A stretch of 64,000 bases of DNA from an uncultured Lewinella sp. (lineage in GTDB: Bacteria > Bacteroidota > Bacteroidia > Chitinophagales > Saprospiraceae). A program made the position numbers and the translations under genes. The notes under the pieces were generated by a model that was given only the letters and a program-made list of their open reading frames with translations, searched no databases and had not been told where the DNA came from. The stretch spans positions 1 through 64,000 of the forward strand of contig CAJXOS010000014.1 in assembly GCA_913057725.1 (NCBI GenBank), in the 5' to 3' direction. Below are positions 9,148 to 17,579 of the stretch, piece after piece; position 1 is the first letter of the stretch, and every line of letters begins with the position of its first letter.

Positions 9148-9597
9148 CTAACTATTTACTATTGTTTCTTCATTGAAGGCAAAATTCAAGAGATCTAATG
9201 GTGTTACGATTCCCAATAATCGTTGATCACTAGATACAATGGGGATCGCCCGGAACCGATTTTCCTGGAAATATCCAAGGGCATTGGCTACCGTGTCCTC
9301 GGGCTTGAGGACTGCCAGCTTGACCGTCATGACTTCCTCAATAAGTAAAGATCGAAACAGGCGCTTATTTTGGGTTTCTGCGTCTGCAGCTTTACGGAAA
9401 ATCGTGAAGCTATCCTGCAGTTGATAATAGTCGGTTTTACTAATTAGTCCAACCAAAGTGCCATCTGCCTCTACAACTGGTAGATGGTGAAAGTCTTCCT
9501 CCTTAAAGATGGTGTGAACCCGCTCCAAGGTGTCTTTGGGGTCAACCGTCTTTACTGATCTGGTCATAACGTTTCCCAGCAATTCATTCGTTTTCAT
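9148..9597 (-). CDS. tandem CBS-domain protein
   Basis: A 149-aa stand-alone protein with two CBS domains (about 6-62 and 85-143). The first has VMTRSVKTVDPKDTLERVH and HLPVVEADGTLVGLISKTD; the second has VMTVKLAVLKPEDTVANAL and AIPIVSSDQRLLGIVTPLD. CBS pairs bind adenosine nucleotides and sense energy charge. It has its own promoter with a CRP/FNR-like site (9625-9667), matching the promoters of the neighbouring USP genes, so membership of one regulon is likely. Confidence 0.9.
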   Translation of the reverse strand: MKTNELLGNVMTRSVKTVDPKDTLERVHTIFKEEDFHHLPVVEADGTLVGLISKTDYYQLQDSFTIFRKAADAETQNKRLFRSLLIEEVMTVKLAVLKPEDTVANALGYFQENRFRAIPIVSSDQRLLGIVTPLDLLNFAFNEETIVNS

Positions 9598-9624
9598 GGC
9601 GATCCGGTTTGGTATCCACTATGT

Positions 9625-9667
9625 CAAAATTAGGCCCTCTATGCACGAAATTGACTGACGTGGGTCA
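9625..9667 (-). promoter_or_regulatory. CRP/FNR-like operator plus -7 element of the CBS gene
   Basis: On the minus strand the palindrome TGACCCACGTCA (9656-9667; TGAC-N4-GTCA) is centred 29.5 nt upstream of TAATTTTG (9632 down to 9625), a perfect TAnnTTTG element. The gene start is at 9597. Same spacing as at 4634, 6676 and 11964. Confidence 0.6.
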
Positions 9668-9789
9668 TACTATTTCGACGAGAATAATCACCAAAATAGA
9701 CAGCAATTGCTCCGAATTTTTAAGTACCTGCAAGGCTCAGTGTTGAAGCATGGGAAAGCAGGAATTATTTCACGCTAAAACCAAGTGAT

Positions 9790-10461
9790 ATGAAGTATAA
9801 CAATATTTTTCTGACGTTGGGAGTGATGTTTATTTTGGTAGCATGCTCTCCACCAGTAGTGTTTACAGAGCCACAGCCTGATGTTGTATCGGAGGAAAGT
9901 CAATTTACTCCTGCTTATCAAGGCATGTATTTCTGTACTGGTGATTCATCAATTGTTAGGGTTAGCCCTACTACCATTTGGAAGGAAAGACTCTTGCAAC
10001 TCAACACCACCCTTGAGGATATTGAAGAAACAGATGGTGTTTACCTGGATGGCGACATACTGTACATTGAGGAAACCAATACTCCGGTGAAGATTGAGTA
10101 CCTAGACGAGCAACGCATTACGGGAGAGCTTCTCTTGTCGGATACGCTGTTCCAGATCGGGAATAAGCAAGTGTTGAAAGAATACCGAGGACACCAAATC
10201 TTGAGTACCAAAATGAGTAATCGGAACTGGGCAGTGCAGATCTTGAGTAAGGATGACGAAGGAAACCTGTCGTTATGGACAACCAAGTTGCCGGAAGATT
10301 TGGAGAGCTTAGAAATGATCACACCGGTAGAAGACATTTCTACCGAGGATACGAAGCGCTACCGCATTTCTCCTAATATCGCTGAATTTAGAAAGTTAAT
10401 GGAGAGCAAACTCATCTTTGAAGCATGTGATTACTTCGAAAAAATTGATGAAAGCATTTAG
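9790..10461 (+). CDS. lipoprotein, unknown
   Basis: A 223-aa protein with a lipoprotein signal: hydrophobic residues 5-18, then Cys19 in LVACSPP. The mature part is acidic and beta-rich with no motif I recognise. It is divergent from the CBS gene across 192 bp and is closed by the strong bidirectional hairpin at 10488-10524. Function unknown; it may only be a neighbour of the stress cluster. Confidence 0.65.
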   Translation: MKYNNIFLTLGVMFILVACSPPVVFTEPQPDVVSEESQFTPAYQGMYFCTGDSSIVRVSPTTIWKERLLQLNTTLEDIEETDGVYLDGDILYIEETNTPVKIEYLDEQRITGELLLSDTLFQIGNKQVLKEYRGHQILSTKMSNRNWAVQILSKDDEGNLSLWTTKLPEDLESLEMITPVEDISTEDTKRYRISPNIAEFRKLMESKLIFEACDYFEKIDESI

Positions 10462-10487
10462 GTAATCCTCTAAGAGATTCAATTAGA

Positions 10488-10524
10488 AAGGCGGCAGTCA
10501 CCATTAGAAGGTGGCTGCCGCCTT
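10488..10524. terminator. bidirectional terminator hairpin
   Basis: A 15-bp stem (10488-10502 with 10510-10524, one G-T wobble) with a 7-nt loop sits between two convergent genes, the lipoprotein and a USP. The + side is followed by a T-rich run (TTGTTTCTTGT). Confidence 0.85.
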
Positions 10525-10547
10525 GTTTCTTGTCTGTGTACTTGATC

Positions 10548-11492
10548 TTATTTAACAACCAAGGTCGGAATATGCTTATTGCGGGCCAAGAGGTCCTCCG
10601 TTACACTGCCGAGTAACATTAGCTCAATTTTAGAGTGCCCTTTGGCGCCCATAACGATGAAGTCAGCACTTTCGGACATGGCATAATCCATAACATAGTG
10701 CGCTACACCCGGACGATCCTTTTCAATTAGTTTTTGCTCGATTTGATCTTGTACTGGACCAGCGTGAGTAGCCAGGAAGGCATCAAAGGCTGCGCTGCGA
10801 TCTTCTTCGACCATTGCTCGGAATTCATCCTCCGTCTTGCTTAGCATATAAGCAGAAACGTTTGGCATTTCGTACACATTGACTGCGATAATGCGAACCG
10901 GCGATTCAGACCGCGTCGCAATCCCTGTCGCAATTTGTAGTGCTCGCGCTGAGTGTGCAGAGAAATCAACGGGCACAACAATGGTACTCAGAGACCGACG
11001 GGATTGTTCTGGTACAATTAAGGCATTTGCAACAACACGGCGAGCCAAGTTTTTGGCCAGAATGCCGTGGCTGTTGACATACCGCTTTTGGCCAATAACG
11101 ACCAGGTCAGGATTTTGCTCATTGGTTGTCACGAGCAACTCCTCTAACGGGTTTCCTTCAACAACATGATACTGCACATCTTTAATTCGTCCAGTCGTCA
11201 AAAGCCGGCTGATATCACCACCCATTCTGTTCACGAGCGTTTCGCGAAGAATACTGATACCACTAAGCGGCATCACCTCCTCACGGTAGAGGTTTGTCAA
11301 TAGATCAAATGGTGGTACAACATGTAGAAAATACCCGGCTTTAGCAGGTACTACACTCGTGAAAAAGTCCAAGTATCGCAATAGGGCTTCGTCAGAACCA
11401 CTCATTTCTAGCCCCATGACCAATTGATCAATTTCTAGGGGTGCAAGTTCGGTGGTATCCCAGCCAGTTGAGGTTGTTTGCATAACTTTCAT
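10548..11492 (-). CDS. universal stress protein, tandem UspA domains
   Basis: A 314-aa protein if the ATG at 11492 is used. That start is chosen because the frame upstream overlaps the preceding gene and has no family character. The first USP-like domain is degenerate (IGQKRYVNSHGILAKNLARR). The second keeps the nucleotide signature in GAKGHSKIELMLLGSV near the C terminus. It lies 49 bp downstream of the unknown 121-aa gene and is likely transcribed from the promoter at 11934-11997, giving a third USP under the same operator type. A hairpin at 10488-10524 ends the transcript. Confidence 0.87.
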   Translation of the reverse strand: MKVMQTTSTGWDTTELAPLEIDQLVMGLEMSGSDEALLRYLDFFTSVVPAKAGYFLHVVPPFDLLTNLYREEVMPLSGISILRETLVNRMGGDISRLLTTGRIKDVQYHVVEGNPLEELLVTTNEQNPDLVVIGQKRYVNSHGILAKNLARRVVANALIVPEQSRRSLSTIVVPVDFSAHSARALQIATGIATRSESPVRIIAVNVYEMPNVSAYMLSKTEDEFRAMVEEDRSAAFDAFLATHAGPVQDQIEQKLIEKDRPGVAHYVMDYAMSESADFIVMGAKGHSKIELMLLGSVTEDLLARNKHIPTLVVK

Positions 11493-11541
11493 GGTGGTTC
11501 GTTTTATGTTCAAATTTGATTTTGGAGGAACCCCGGAGGGA

Positions 11542-11907
11542 CTAGTTATTTGCTTGAATGGAGTGCAATCCTTTAAGACTTTGAGTCTCAAGAGACCAAT
11601 CATCGGTTGAGGTCGTTTGCAACCATAGGTTGTTTGAGCGGCGGAACACTTGCGCATGCAGTTCGAAACGTTGCTCCAGTTCACCTTCGAACTTGGCTAC
11701 GGAGGTTTCTCCTTGTAGCTCAATTTCTCCAGCAATTAAGTCGGCATTAAGTTTACCCAAAGCCATTGTGGCTGGGTATTGCGTGTGCTTTGGTGAACCT
11801 TCATGTTCAGCGTGCTGCCGCTGGTAAAAACGCAGCTGCAGACCAGGGAAAGAAGCCTGAAATTCTTGCTGCAATTCTGCTATCGTTCGTTCTTTACTAA
11901 TTCGCAT
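11542..11907 (-). CDS. conserved unknown protein next to universal stress protein
   Basis: A 121-aa soluble protein. The N-terminal part (RTIAELQQEFQASFPGLQL) and the C-terminal part (RFELHAQVFRRSNNLWLQT followed by TSTDDWSLETQSLKGL) look like two ends of a compact alpha/beta domain. I recall similar small proteins beside USP genes in other Bacteroidota, but know no named function and cannot verify it here. It is the first gene after a promoter with two CRP/FNR-like sites and precedes a USP by 49 bp, suggesting a stress-state role, possibly nucleotide or ribosome related; this is speculation. Confidence 0.7.
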   Translation of the reverse strand: MRISKERTIAELQQEFQASFPGLQLRFYQRQHAEHEGSPKHTQYPATMALGKLNADLIAGEIELQGETSVAKFEGELEQRFELHAQVFRRSNNLWLQTTSTDDWSLETQSLKGLHSIQANN

Positions 11908-11933
11908 GGTCTTATGGTTAGGTTCATAGTATG

Positions 11934-11997
11934 CAAATTAGGCGCAACGAGCAGGGCCACCGATGATCGTCATCAGGCCATTAGTTGATCTTTGTCA
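11934..11997 (-). promoter_or_regulatory. tandem CRP/FNR-like operators and -7 element (unknown protein-USP operon)
   Basis: On the minus strand two perfect TGAY-N4-RTCA palindromes occur: 11964-11975 (TGATGACGATCA) and 11986-11997 (TGACAAAGATCA, identical to the site at 4634). They are 22 bp apart centre to centre. The proximal one is centred 29.5 nt before the TA of TAATTTG (11940 down to 11934), a shortened -7 element. The gene start is at 11907. Confidence 0.6.
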
Positions 11998-12008
11998 TAT
12001 GGGAAAAA

Positions 12009-12989
12009 TCAGTACTTCGAGAACAGACGCTGGATTCGCGAATCGGCTGAGGGGTCAGTTCCTTCCTTTAAATTTGCCGTTACCAACTCATTGAGACGGA
12101 CGAACGACCAGCTTAATTGCCTATCATGAGGAGTGTACTGAAGCGTCAACACGGAGTCTGGTTCTAGATTGGTTACATACTCTGGAATGAACTCCATATC
12201 CAGACTGTTATTTACGCCTGAGCCAAGAATAGTAATTCCCTCTGTGGTGGTAAATTCATACCCCTTTGAGCGCATCCCTACATCCCCACTAACCAGGACA
12301 ACCTCTATGCCGCGTTCTTCTAGCTGTATTAGTTGCGGATGTATTTCATCAGTGAATGACAATATACTATCGCAAAGCGGGCGTACTGGTATTGCATCTA
12401 CATTACCCAGGGTTACGGTTTCTTCGGCTTGCTTCTTGAGCTCATTCAGTAACCCATGATGATGAAGTACGACGAGGTGCGAGGCAACTTGGACAGTGTC
12501 TAGTACTCCCCTTAGCCAGTTGAAATGTTCCGTCTTAGCTTCACAATCTTCCATTGGCGGATTCCAGGGGTGATGCCAATACAAATTGGTGTTCAGCACC
12601 AACAGTAATAATCCATCATCGTAGTGGGTATAATAACTTTCCCTGCCCGTGGCTCCCCGAAGTAGATTAGCATCACCTTCCATTAAATCATGATTCCCCC
12701 AAGCCCAGTGGGTATTTTCATTTTTCAATTGGAAAAGGTCATCCAAATAGTTCAAAGTCAGACTATCCTTGGTTGTTCTTGCGCAGATATCACCACCTAA
12801 CCACACACCAGAAAAATTCGAATAATCAACAAATTCAAGGCGAGGGTCGATGCGGTTTTCTGCCAACCAATCGTAGGTATGCCCAAGAAATAGATAATTC
12901 TTCTCTGTAAGCGTTGATTTGACCGGTGGTTCGCATGAGAAGAGTAGAAAGAGAGCTGAAATTGTGGCTAGTACACTCAAATGCCTCAT
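12009..12989 (-). CDS. metallophosphoesterase-family lipoprotein
   Basis: A 326-aa protein with a lipoprotein signal (Cys19 in LFSCEPP). It has the calcineurin-like motif series in order: LGHTYDW near residue 35, WLGGDIC near 68, WGNHDLMEGD near 97, LHHHGLLNEL near 175 and SGDVGMRSKGY near 235. The first motif (usually DxH) is altered to GHxxD, so the metal site may be changed. Substrate unknown; family members hydrolyse phosphodiesters or phosphomonoesters. Its start overlaps the stop of the upstream coiled-coil gene by 4 bp, indicating translational coupling. Confidence 0.8.
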   Translation of the reverse strand: MRHLSVLATISALFLLFSCEPPVKSTLTEKNYLFLGHTYDWLAENRIDPRLEFVDYSNFSGVWLGGDICARTTKDSLTLNYLDDLFQLKNENTHWAWGNHDLMEGDANLLRGATGRESYYTHYDDGLLLLVLNTNLYWHHPWNPPMEDCEAKTEHFNWLRGVLDTVQVASHLVVLHHHGLLNELKKQAEETVTLGNVDAIPVRPLCDSILSFTDEIHPQLIQLEERGIEVVLVSGDVGMRSKGYEFTTTEGITILGSGVNNSLDMEFIPEYVTNLEPDSVLTLQYTPHDRQLSWSFVRLNELVTANLKEGTDPSADSRIQRLFSKY

Positions 12990-13663
12990 TGAGCAAGCAT
13001 TTTTTCAAGTTCCTTTTGGAGGTTCAATACCTCATCGCTAGCAGTGGAGCGCTGCATCCGTGTGGATAGGTCTTGAATAGTTTCAAGGTAAGTATCTTCT
13101 TTTTCTACCTCCCAACGCAACTGTTCCATATCCGCAATTTCGTCGTAGTGCTGCTGGCGAAGGTTATCTAACTCTTCCTTTTTTTGTTCTACCGCTGCTA
13201 GCAATTCGTGCTGGTGCTTGATTTTCTCCAGTTTTTCAATGCACTGCTTGTAGAAATTGATCTTGGTCTTTCTCAAATTAAGTTCTTGGCGAAACCCATT
13301 GAGTACCGATTCTGTCTTGGCTTGCATCGGGCTGGAAAGATTCCCTCCCTTACGAACTTGCTGTTCGAGCTCCTTCAGGCTATTATTGATTTGTTGAGCT
13401 TCTTCCTGCAGCCGCTTGATTTGTTCCTGACAATTGGTTATCCGCTCTTGAATTTGCCCCGAAATGGACGCTGCGTATGTTCTTTCAGACTCTCGTTCTT
13501 GGGTATAGTTTCTCCAGATATACAGAAGAATCATTACCAATAAAACCACCAAGACTATAAGAAGTATAAAACGTAGGGCTGGAAGCACCCGGATAAGCAT
13601 AAAGGTAGCCAACAAAACTGCAGTGCCGATAAAGGCCAGACGGACGAAATCATATCCTCGCAT
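12986..13663 (-). CDS. membrane-anchored coiled-coil protein, unknown
   Basis: About 225 aa from the ATG at 13663. An in-frame TTG two codons upstream is possible. Two adjacent membrane segments occupy about residues 6-50, followed by a long Gln/Glu/Lys-rich coiled coil (about 75-225). No catalytic motif is seen. It is coupled by a 4-bp overlap to the downstream metallophosphoesterase. A scaffold or tethering role at the inner membrane is plausible but unproven. Confidence 0.65.
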   Translation of the reverse strand: MRGYDFVRLAFIGTAVLLATFMLIRVLPALRFILLIVLVVLLVMILLYIWRNYTQERESERTYAASISGQIQERITNCQEQIKRLQEEAQQINNSLKELEQQVRKGGNLSSPMQAKTESVLNGFRQELNLRKTKINFYKQCIEKLEKIKHQHELLAAVEQKKEELDNLRQQHYDEIADMEQLRWEVEKEDTYLETIQDLSTRMQRSTASDEVLNLQKELEKMLAQ

Positions 13664-13874
13664 ACTCAAATCTACTATTTTTTTGCATTCTGCTGAACCC
13701 TTTTAGCAATGGACTGTTTATCTCACGATTGCAGACTTTCGTACAGTTTGCTTTCAAGCTCGCTCTCTTAAGAACTAATGTTTTTTGTTTGTTTATAGTT
13801 TATCAGGCATTTTGGTTTTACCAGAATGCCTTTTTATTTGCGCGGCATGTTATTTTTGCGCCAAAGCTGCTAAC

Positions 13875-14561
13875 ATGCAATTCTTACAAGAGTTACAAGA
13901 ACGCTACATTCAGGAATTCAGTAATAATGTTTCCCTGAGTGAATTCCTGCTTAATATACTCGTTGCGAGTATTCTTGCAGGCCTGCTTCGGCTCTTCTAT
14001 ATCCACTTCGGTAATGCGATCTCGAATCGACGCAGATTTGCCAATAATTTCCTTCCGCTAGCGCTCGGGACGCTGTTGATCATTATGATCGTTAAGTCTT
14101 CTATTGCGCTTTCACTTGGACTGGTAGGAGCCTTGTCTATTGTGCGTTTCAGGGCTGCAATTAAGGACCCAGAAGAACTCGTGTACTTATTTATGACCAT
14201 TGGTGTCGGTTTAGCTTGCGGTGCTAATCAACCCATTTTAGCATTAATCGCTATCGTGGTTATACTCACGGTGATTTGGTTTAGCAAACGAATCAATGGT
14301 GAAGGAAAGCAGGCTTCTGGAAAGCTGTTTATCAATATCACCACCGATCAAGAGGACTTAGACGCGATCAACGCCATGCTAGTAGAGCATTTGTCATATC
14401 TCGAGCTAAAACGAATGGATACGCTCCAGCCAGGCTTGGATCTTTCATTTGTAGGCCGTGCAGATTCTCCTGAAGCCTTGAATAAACTTCAAAAAGCCGT
14501 TCGGCAAATTAGTCCTGAGACTCGCCTGTCACTCCTTGAGCAGCCAGAACTAATCGTCTAG
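13875..14561 (+). CDS. DUF4956 membrane protein
   Basis: A 228-aa protein from the ATG at 13875, where the family-like soluble start MQFLQELQERYIQEF begins. About four membrane helices span residues 20-135, with the conserved loop LVGALSIVRFRAAIKDPEEL between helices, typical of DUF4956. A soluble C-terminal alpha/beta domain follows. In other bacteria DUF4956 genes sit beside CotH-kinase and VTC polyphosphate polymerase-like genes. Here the CotH gene starts at the very next base after this stop, but no VTC gene is present. Confidence 0.85.
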   Translation: MQFLQELQERYIQEFSNNVSLSEFLLNILVASILAGLLRLFYIHFGNAISNRRRFANNFLPLALGTLLIIMIVKSSIALSLGLVGALSIVRFRAAIKDPEELVYLFMTIGVGLACGANQPILALIAIVVILTVIWFSKRINGEGKQASGKLFINITTDQEDLDAINAMLVEHLSYLELKRMDTLQPGLDLSFVGRADSPEALNKLQKAVRQISPETRLSLLEQPELIV

Positions 14562-17500
14562 ATGCGTATTGGGCCACATAAACAGGTTAACTCGAGCAAG
14601 CGCGAACGCACTTGGTTAGCTATTGGTTTATCCCTACTCATTCTTCTGCTAGTCTGGCTACTTCTACCAGTCCGTATTGATTTTTCAGCACTGCGTTCAT
14701 CAACTGTTATTAGATGCGGAGCAGAACATGTTCAGAATACGGTTTTCGTCAATGATGGACATCATTTTGAAGGTGTTCAATATCAAAGTCGACTACGATC
14801 AAGAAGTGGTCGACAAAGTGTACAGCTACCTGCTGATGGACAAACTCATTTTGCATTCACTACGGTACTGGAGCCATTGCCCGGACAAGTGTATGAAATT
14901 AAGATCTGGAGTTATGATAATCTGCAAGGTGATGGTAAACTAGCGGTACAAGGCCGTGATCCTGGTGGCTTTTATCAAGAAACCGTAGCTGCCGCGCAGG
15001 TGGACGAAAAAGGCTGGACTCTGCATCAGTTACGCGTTGTAATCCCGTTCCAAAATCCTCCCAGTAAGCTCGCAGTATATGTCTACAATACGGGCCTAGA
15101 AGCGATCTTCTTTGATGATCTAAGTATTGAACTGATCACAGAAAGCAGTTCTGATTTATTCCAACCCACTCGCTTAGAACTAGATATCAATACGCAGCAA
15201 TGGACCAAGCTAGAGCAGAAAAGATCGGATGCGCTGCGAGCAGGATTACTCGTCACGGATGAGGATGACTGGGTAAATGCCCGCCTTCGAGATGGCAATT
15301 GGGAAAGGGAAATAAAGCTCAGACTTAAAGGAGATTGGCTAGACCACTTGCGCGGCGACAAGTGGTCTTTTCGTATAAAGCTGAAAGCAGCGGACAGTTG
15401 GCGAGGGCTGAAGACCTTCAGCTTACACACACCGGAAGCTCGCTACTACCTGCACGAATGGTTGCTCCATCAGTATTGGACAGAATTAGGCGTTTTGACT
15501 ACAGACTATGATTTTGTTGAATTGGTTATTAACGGAGAATCTAGGGGTATCTACGCGTATGAAGAACACTTTGAGAAACAGCTTCTGGAGTCGCGTGATC
15601 GACGGGAAGGTCCGATAGTAAAATTTGCCGAAGAGGGTTTTTGGGCAGGAATACAGCGACAGTTACAACATCACGGATTTGTACGTTCTTCTAGCGGTTT
15701 ATCGGCGGAGAACCCCGCAAATGCGCAAGTTTCAGCATTTAACCAAGCTGAGCTTGCCGCAGATACCGCTCTGGCTCCACTCCTTACTGAAGCGCTACTG
15801 CGGCTGCAGAGTTACCAGGATGGGAGCGCTACCGTAGACAAAGTTTTTGATTTACCAGTATTGGCTCGTTACTATGCCGCTTGTGACCTACTGAATGCGT
15901 ATCACGGTATAGTGTGGCATAACCAACGCTTTTACTACAACCCGGTTACAACTAAACTGGAACCGATTGGTTTTGACGGATACGCTGAGAAACCAGCCCG
16001 GCGCTATCATTTTCTGGCAGAGGGTCGATTGGAACGAAGAGCATCGGAAAGTACGAGTTTACCAGCCTATTTCTTGCAGGACTCCTTGTTCATGAGCACT
16101 TACATTGGTGTTCTAAAAGAACTTAGTGAAGAAGCCAAGTGGAAATCCTTTACTGAAGATAATCTGCCAGCTATAACAGCTCGTCAACAATACTTAAGTG
16201 CCGAGTTTCCGAACTATGAATTGAATTTAGATGAACTTAAGGCCGGTGTGGCCTTTGTTCGCTCTCACCTCCTACCCTTCTCAGAGAATTGTTTGCGAGC
16301 ACGTGAAGTACCTGGTGGTCGTGTAGCGCTTGAGAATACCCACACCTTACCCATGCTGGTAGTTGGCTTTAGTTCTTATGCAGATCAAATCACGACTCGG
16401 CAAACCCCTCCGACATGGTTACCAGCTGGTCCTGTAAGAGCACTCTATCAAAAACTTCGAACAAGTCAAGAGTCGATCGCATTTCGATCCATTGATTTCT
16501 GGAATGATCAAGCAATGGCCTTTCAAGAGGTTAATGCCAGTAAAACCTTAGACGTACCCCGGAATACGAGGTATGTATTTGTACAACCCGCGGGATTAGA
16601 TACCGTGCTGGCAATTCCGTTGCGGATATCTCCAGCAGCTGAGGACGGGCGAATGATTGGTAATGATGCTTTTAGAGTAGCAAGTTCCGCCGCTGATTTT
16701 CCAAGTTTAGTTTGGGATGAAACGAAGAAAGTTATCCATATCCCTGCTGGGGAGCATGAATTCAGTCAGGACTTGGTGATTCCAAAAAACCATACCTTAT
16801 CCATTGCAGCCGGTGCCAAAATTGATCTTTGCTGCAATGCGGCCATCATTGCTTATGGGCCCGTTTATGCTAATGGTGAGGCCGAGTTACCCGTCGAGTT
16901 ATTCTCCTCAGACGGTAAAGGGCAAGGGCTCCAAGTATTGCAAGTTCCAACCACTTCGATTCTAAACAACGTACTTTTTAAGGGACTTCGAAACCTAAGG
17001 AAAGAAAGGTGGCAATTGACCGGAGCAGTAACTTTTTATGAGTCTTCAGTGGAGATCGAAAGCTGCCGATTCCTTGATAACAAGAGTGAAGATGCCCTTA
17101 ATATCGTACGATCTGAATTTCGCATGAATCGGAGCTTGATTCAAAACACTAGCTCAGATGGATTGGATGCCGATTTCTGCAAAGGGACGATTAAGAATTC
17201 AGCATTTGTAAATACCAGCAATGACGGAGTAGACTTTTCTGGTAGTATTATCACGCTATCTGATGTACGAATGGAATCTTGTGGCGACAAAGGACTTAGT
17301 GCCGGAGAAGCAAGTGATATTACGCTAATTGACGCTGAAATTCAGGATTGCATCATCGGACTTGCCAGTAAAGACCAATCTACCTTACATGCGCGTAGGC
17401 TATCACTAAGCAACTGCCAGCAAGGCTTAGTGGCATTTCAAAAGAAACCGGAATATGGGCCGGCATATTTGTTGGTTGAACAGCTACAAGTTGAAAATAT

Positions 17501-17567
17501 CAATAGATTATACCAAATTGCACCTGGTAGTCGTTTGCAAATCGACGACGAGCTCATTTTTGAATAA
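14562..17567 (+). CDS. CotH-family kinase with C-terminal parallel beta-helix
   Basis: A 1001-aa protein. A single membrane anchor (about 17-37) is followed by a beta-rich region (about 50-190) resembling a carbohydrate-binding fold. A CotH-kinase domain spans about 235-570, with RLKGDW, GIYAYEEHFEKQLL near 328 and the conserved metal/ATP motif IGFDGYAEK near 467. CotH proteins are atypical secretory-pathway protein kinases. The C-terminal third (about 720-985) has repeating short strands such as SSDGLDADFCKG and TSNDGVDFSGS, the pattern of a right-handed beta-helix. The combined length is unusual for CotH. It follows the DUF4956 gene with no gap and precedes the RlpA gene by 12 bp. Confidence 0.82.
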   Translation: MRIGPHKQVNSSKRERTWLAIGLSLLILLLVWLLLPVRIDFSALRSSTVIRCGAEHVQNTVFVNDGHHFEGVQYQSRLRSRSGRQSVQLPADGQTHFAFTTVLEPLPGQVYEIKIWSYDNLQGDGKLAVQGRDPGGFYQETVAAAQVDEKGWTLHQLRVVIPFQNPPSKLAVYVYNTGLEAIFFDDLSIELITESSSDLFQPTRLELDINTQQWTKLEQKRSDALRAGLLVTDEDDWVNARLRDGNWEREIKLRLKGDWLDHLRGDKWSFRIKLKAADSWRGLKTFSLHTPEARYYLHEWLLHQYWTELGVLTTDYDFVELVINGESRGIYAYEEHFEKQLLESRDRREGPIVKFAEEGFWAGIQRQLQHHGFVRSSSGLSAENPANAQVSAFNQAELAADTALAPLLTEALLRLQSYQDGSATVDKVFDLPVLARYYAACDLLNAYHGIVWHNQRFYYNPVTTKLEPIGFDGYAEKPARRYHFLAEGRLERRASESTSLPAYFLQDSLFMSTYIGVLKELSEEAKWKSFTEDNLPAITARQQYLSAEFPNYELNLDELKAGVAFVRSHLLPFSENCLRAREVPGGRVALENTHTLPMLVVGFSSYADQITTRQTPPTWLPAGPVRALYQKLRTSQESIAFRSIDFWNDQAMAFQEVNASKTLDVPRNTRYVFVQPAGLDTVLAIPLRISPAAEDGRMIGNDAFRVASSAADFPSLVWDETKKVIHIPAGEHEFSQDLVIPKNHTLSIAAGAKIDLCCNAAIIAYGPVYANGEAELPVELFSSDGKGQGLQVLQVPTTSILNNVLFKGLRNLRKERWQLTGAVTFYESSVEIESCRFLDNKSEDALNIVRSEFRMNRSLIQNTSSDGLDADFCKGTIKNSAFVNTSNDGVDFSGSIITLSDVRMESCGDKGLSAGEASDITLIDAEIQDCIIGLASKDQSTLHARRLSLSNCQQGLVAFQKKPEYGPAYLLVEQLQVENINRLYQIAPGSRLQIDDELIFE

Positions 17568-17579
17568 CTTATTGATCCC

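Noticed and set aside
11493-11684. Longer N terminus for the third USP
   Set aside because: It overlaps the 121-aa gene in another frame and shows no USP character; ATG 11492 is preferred.
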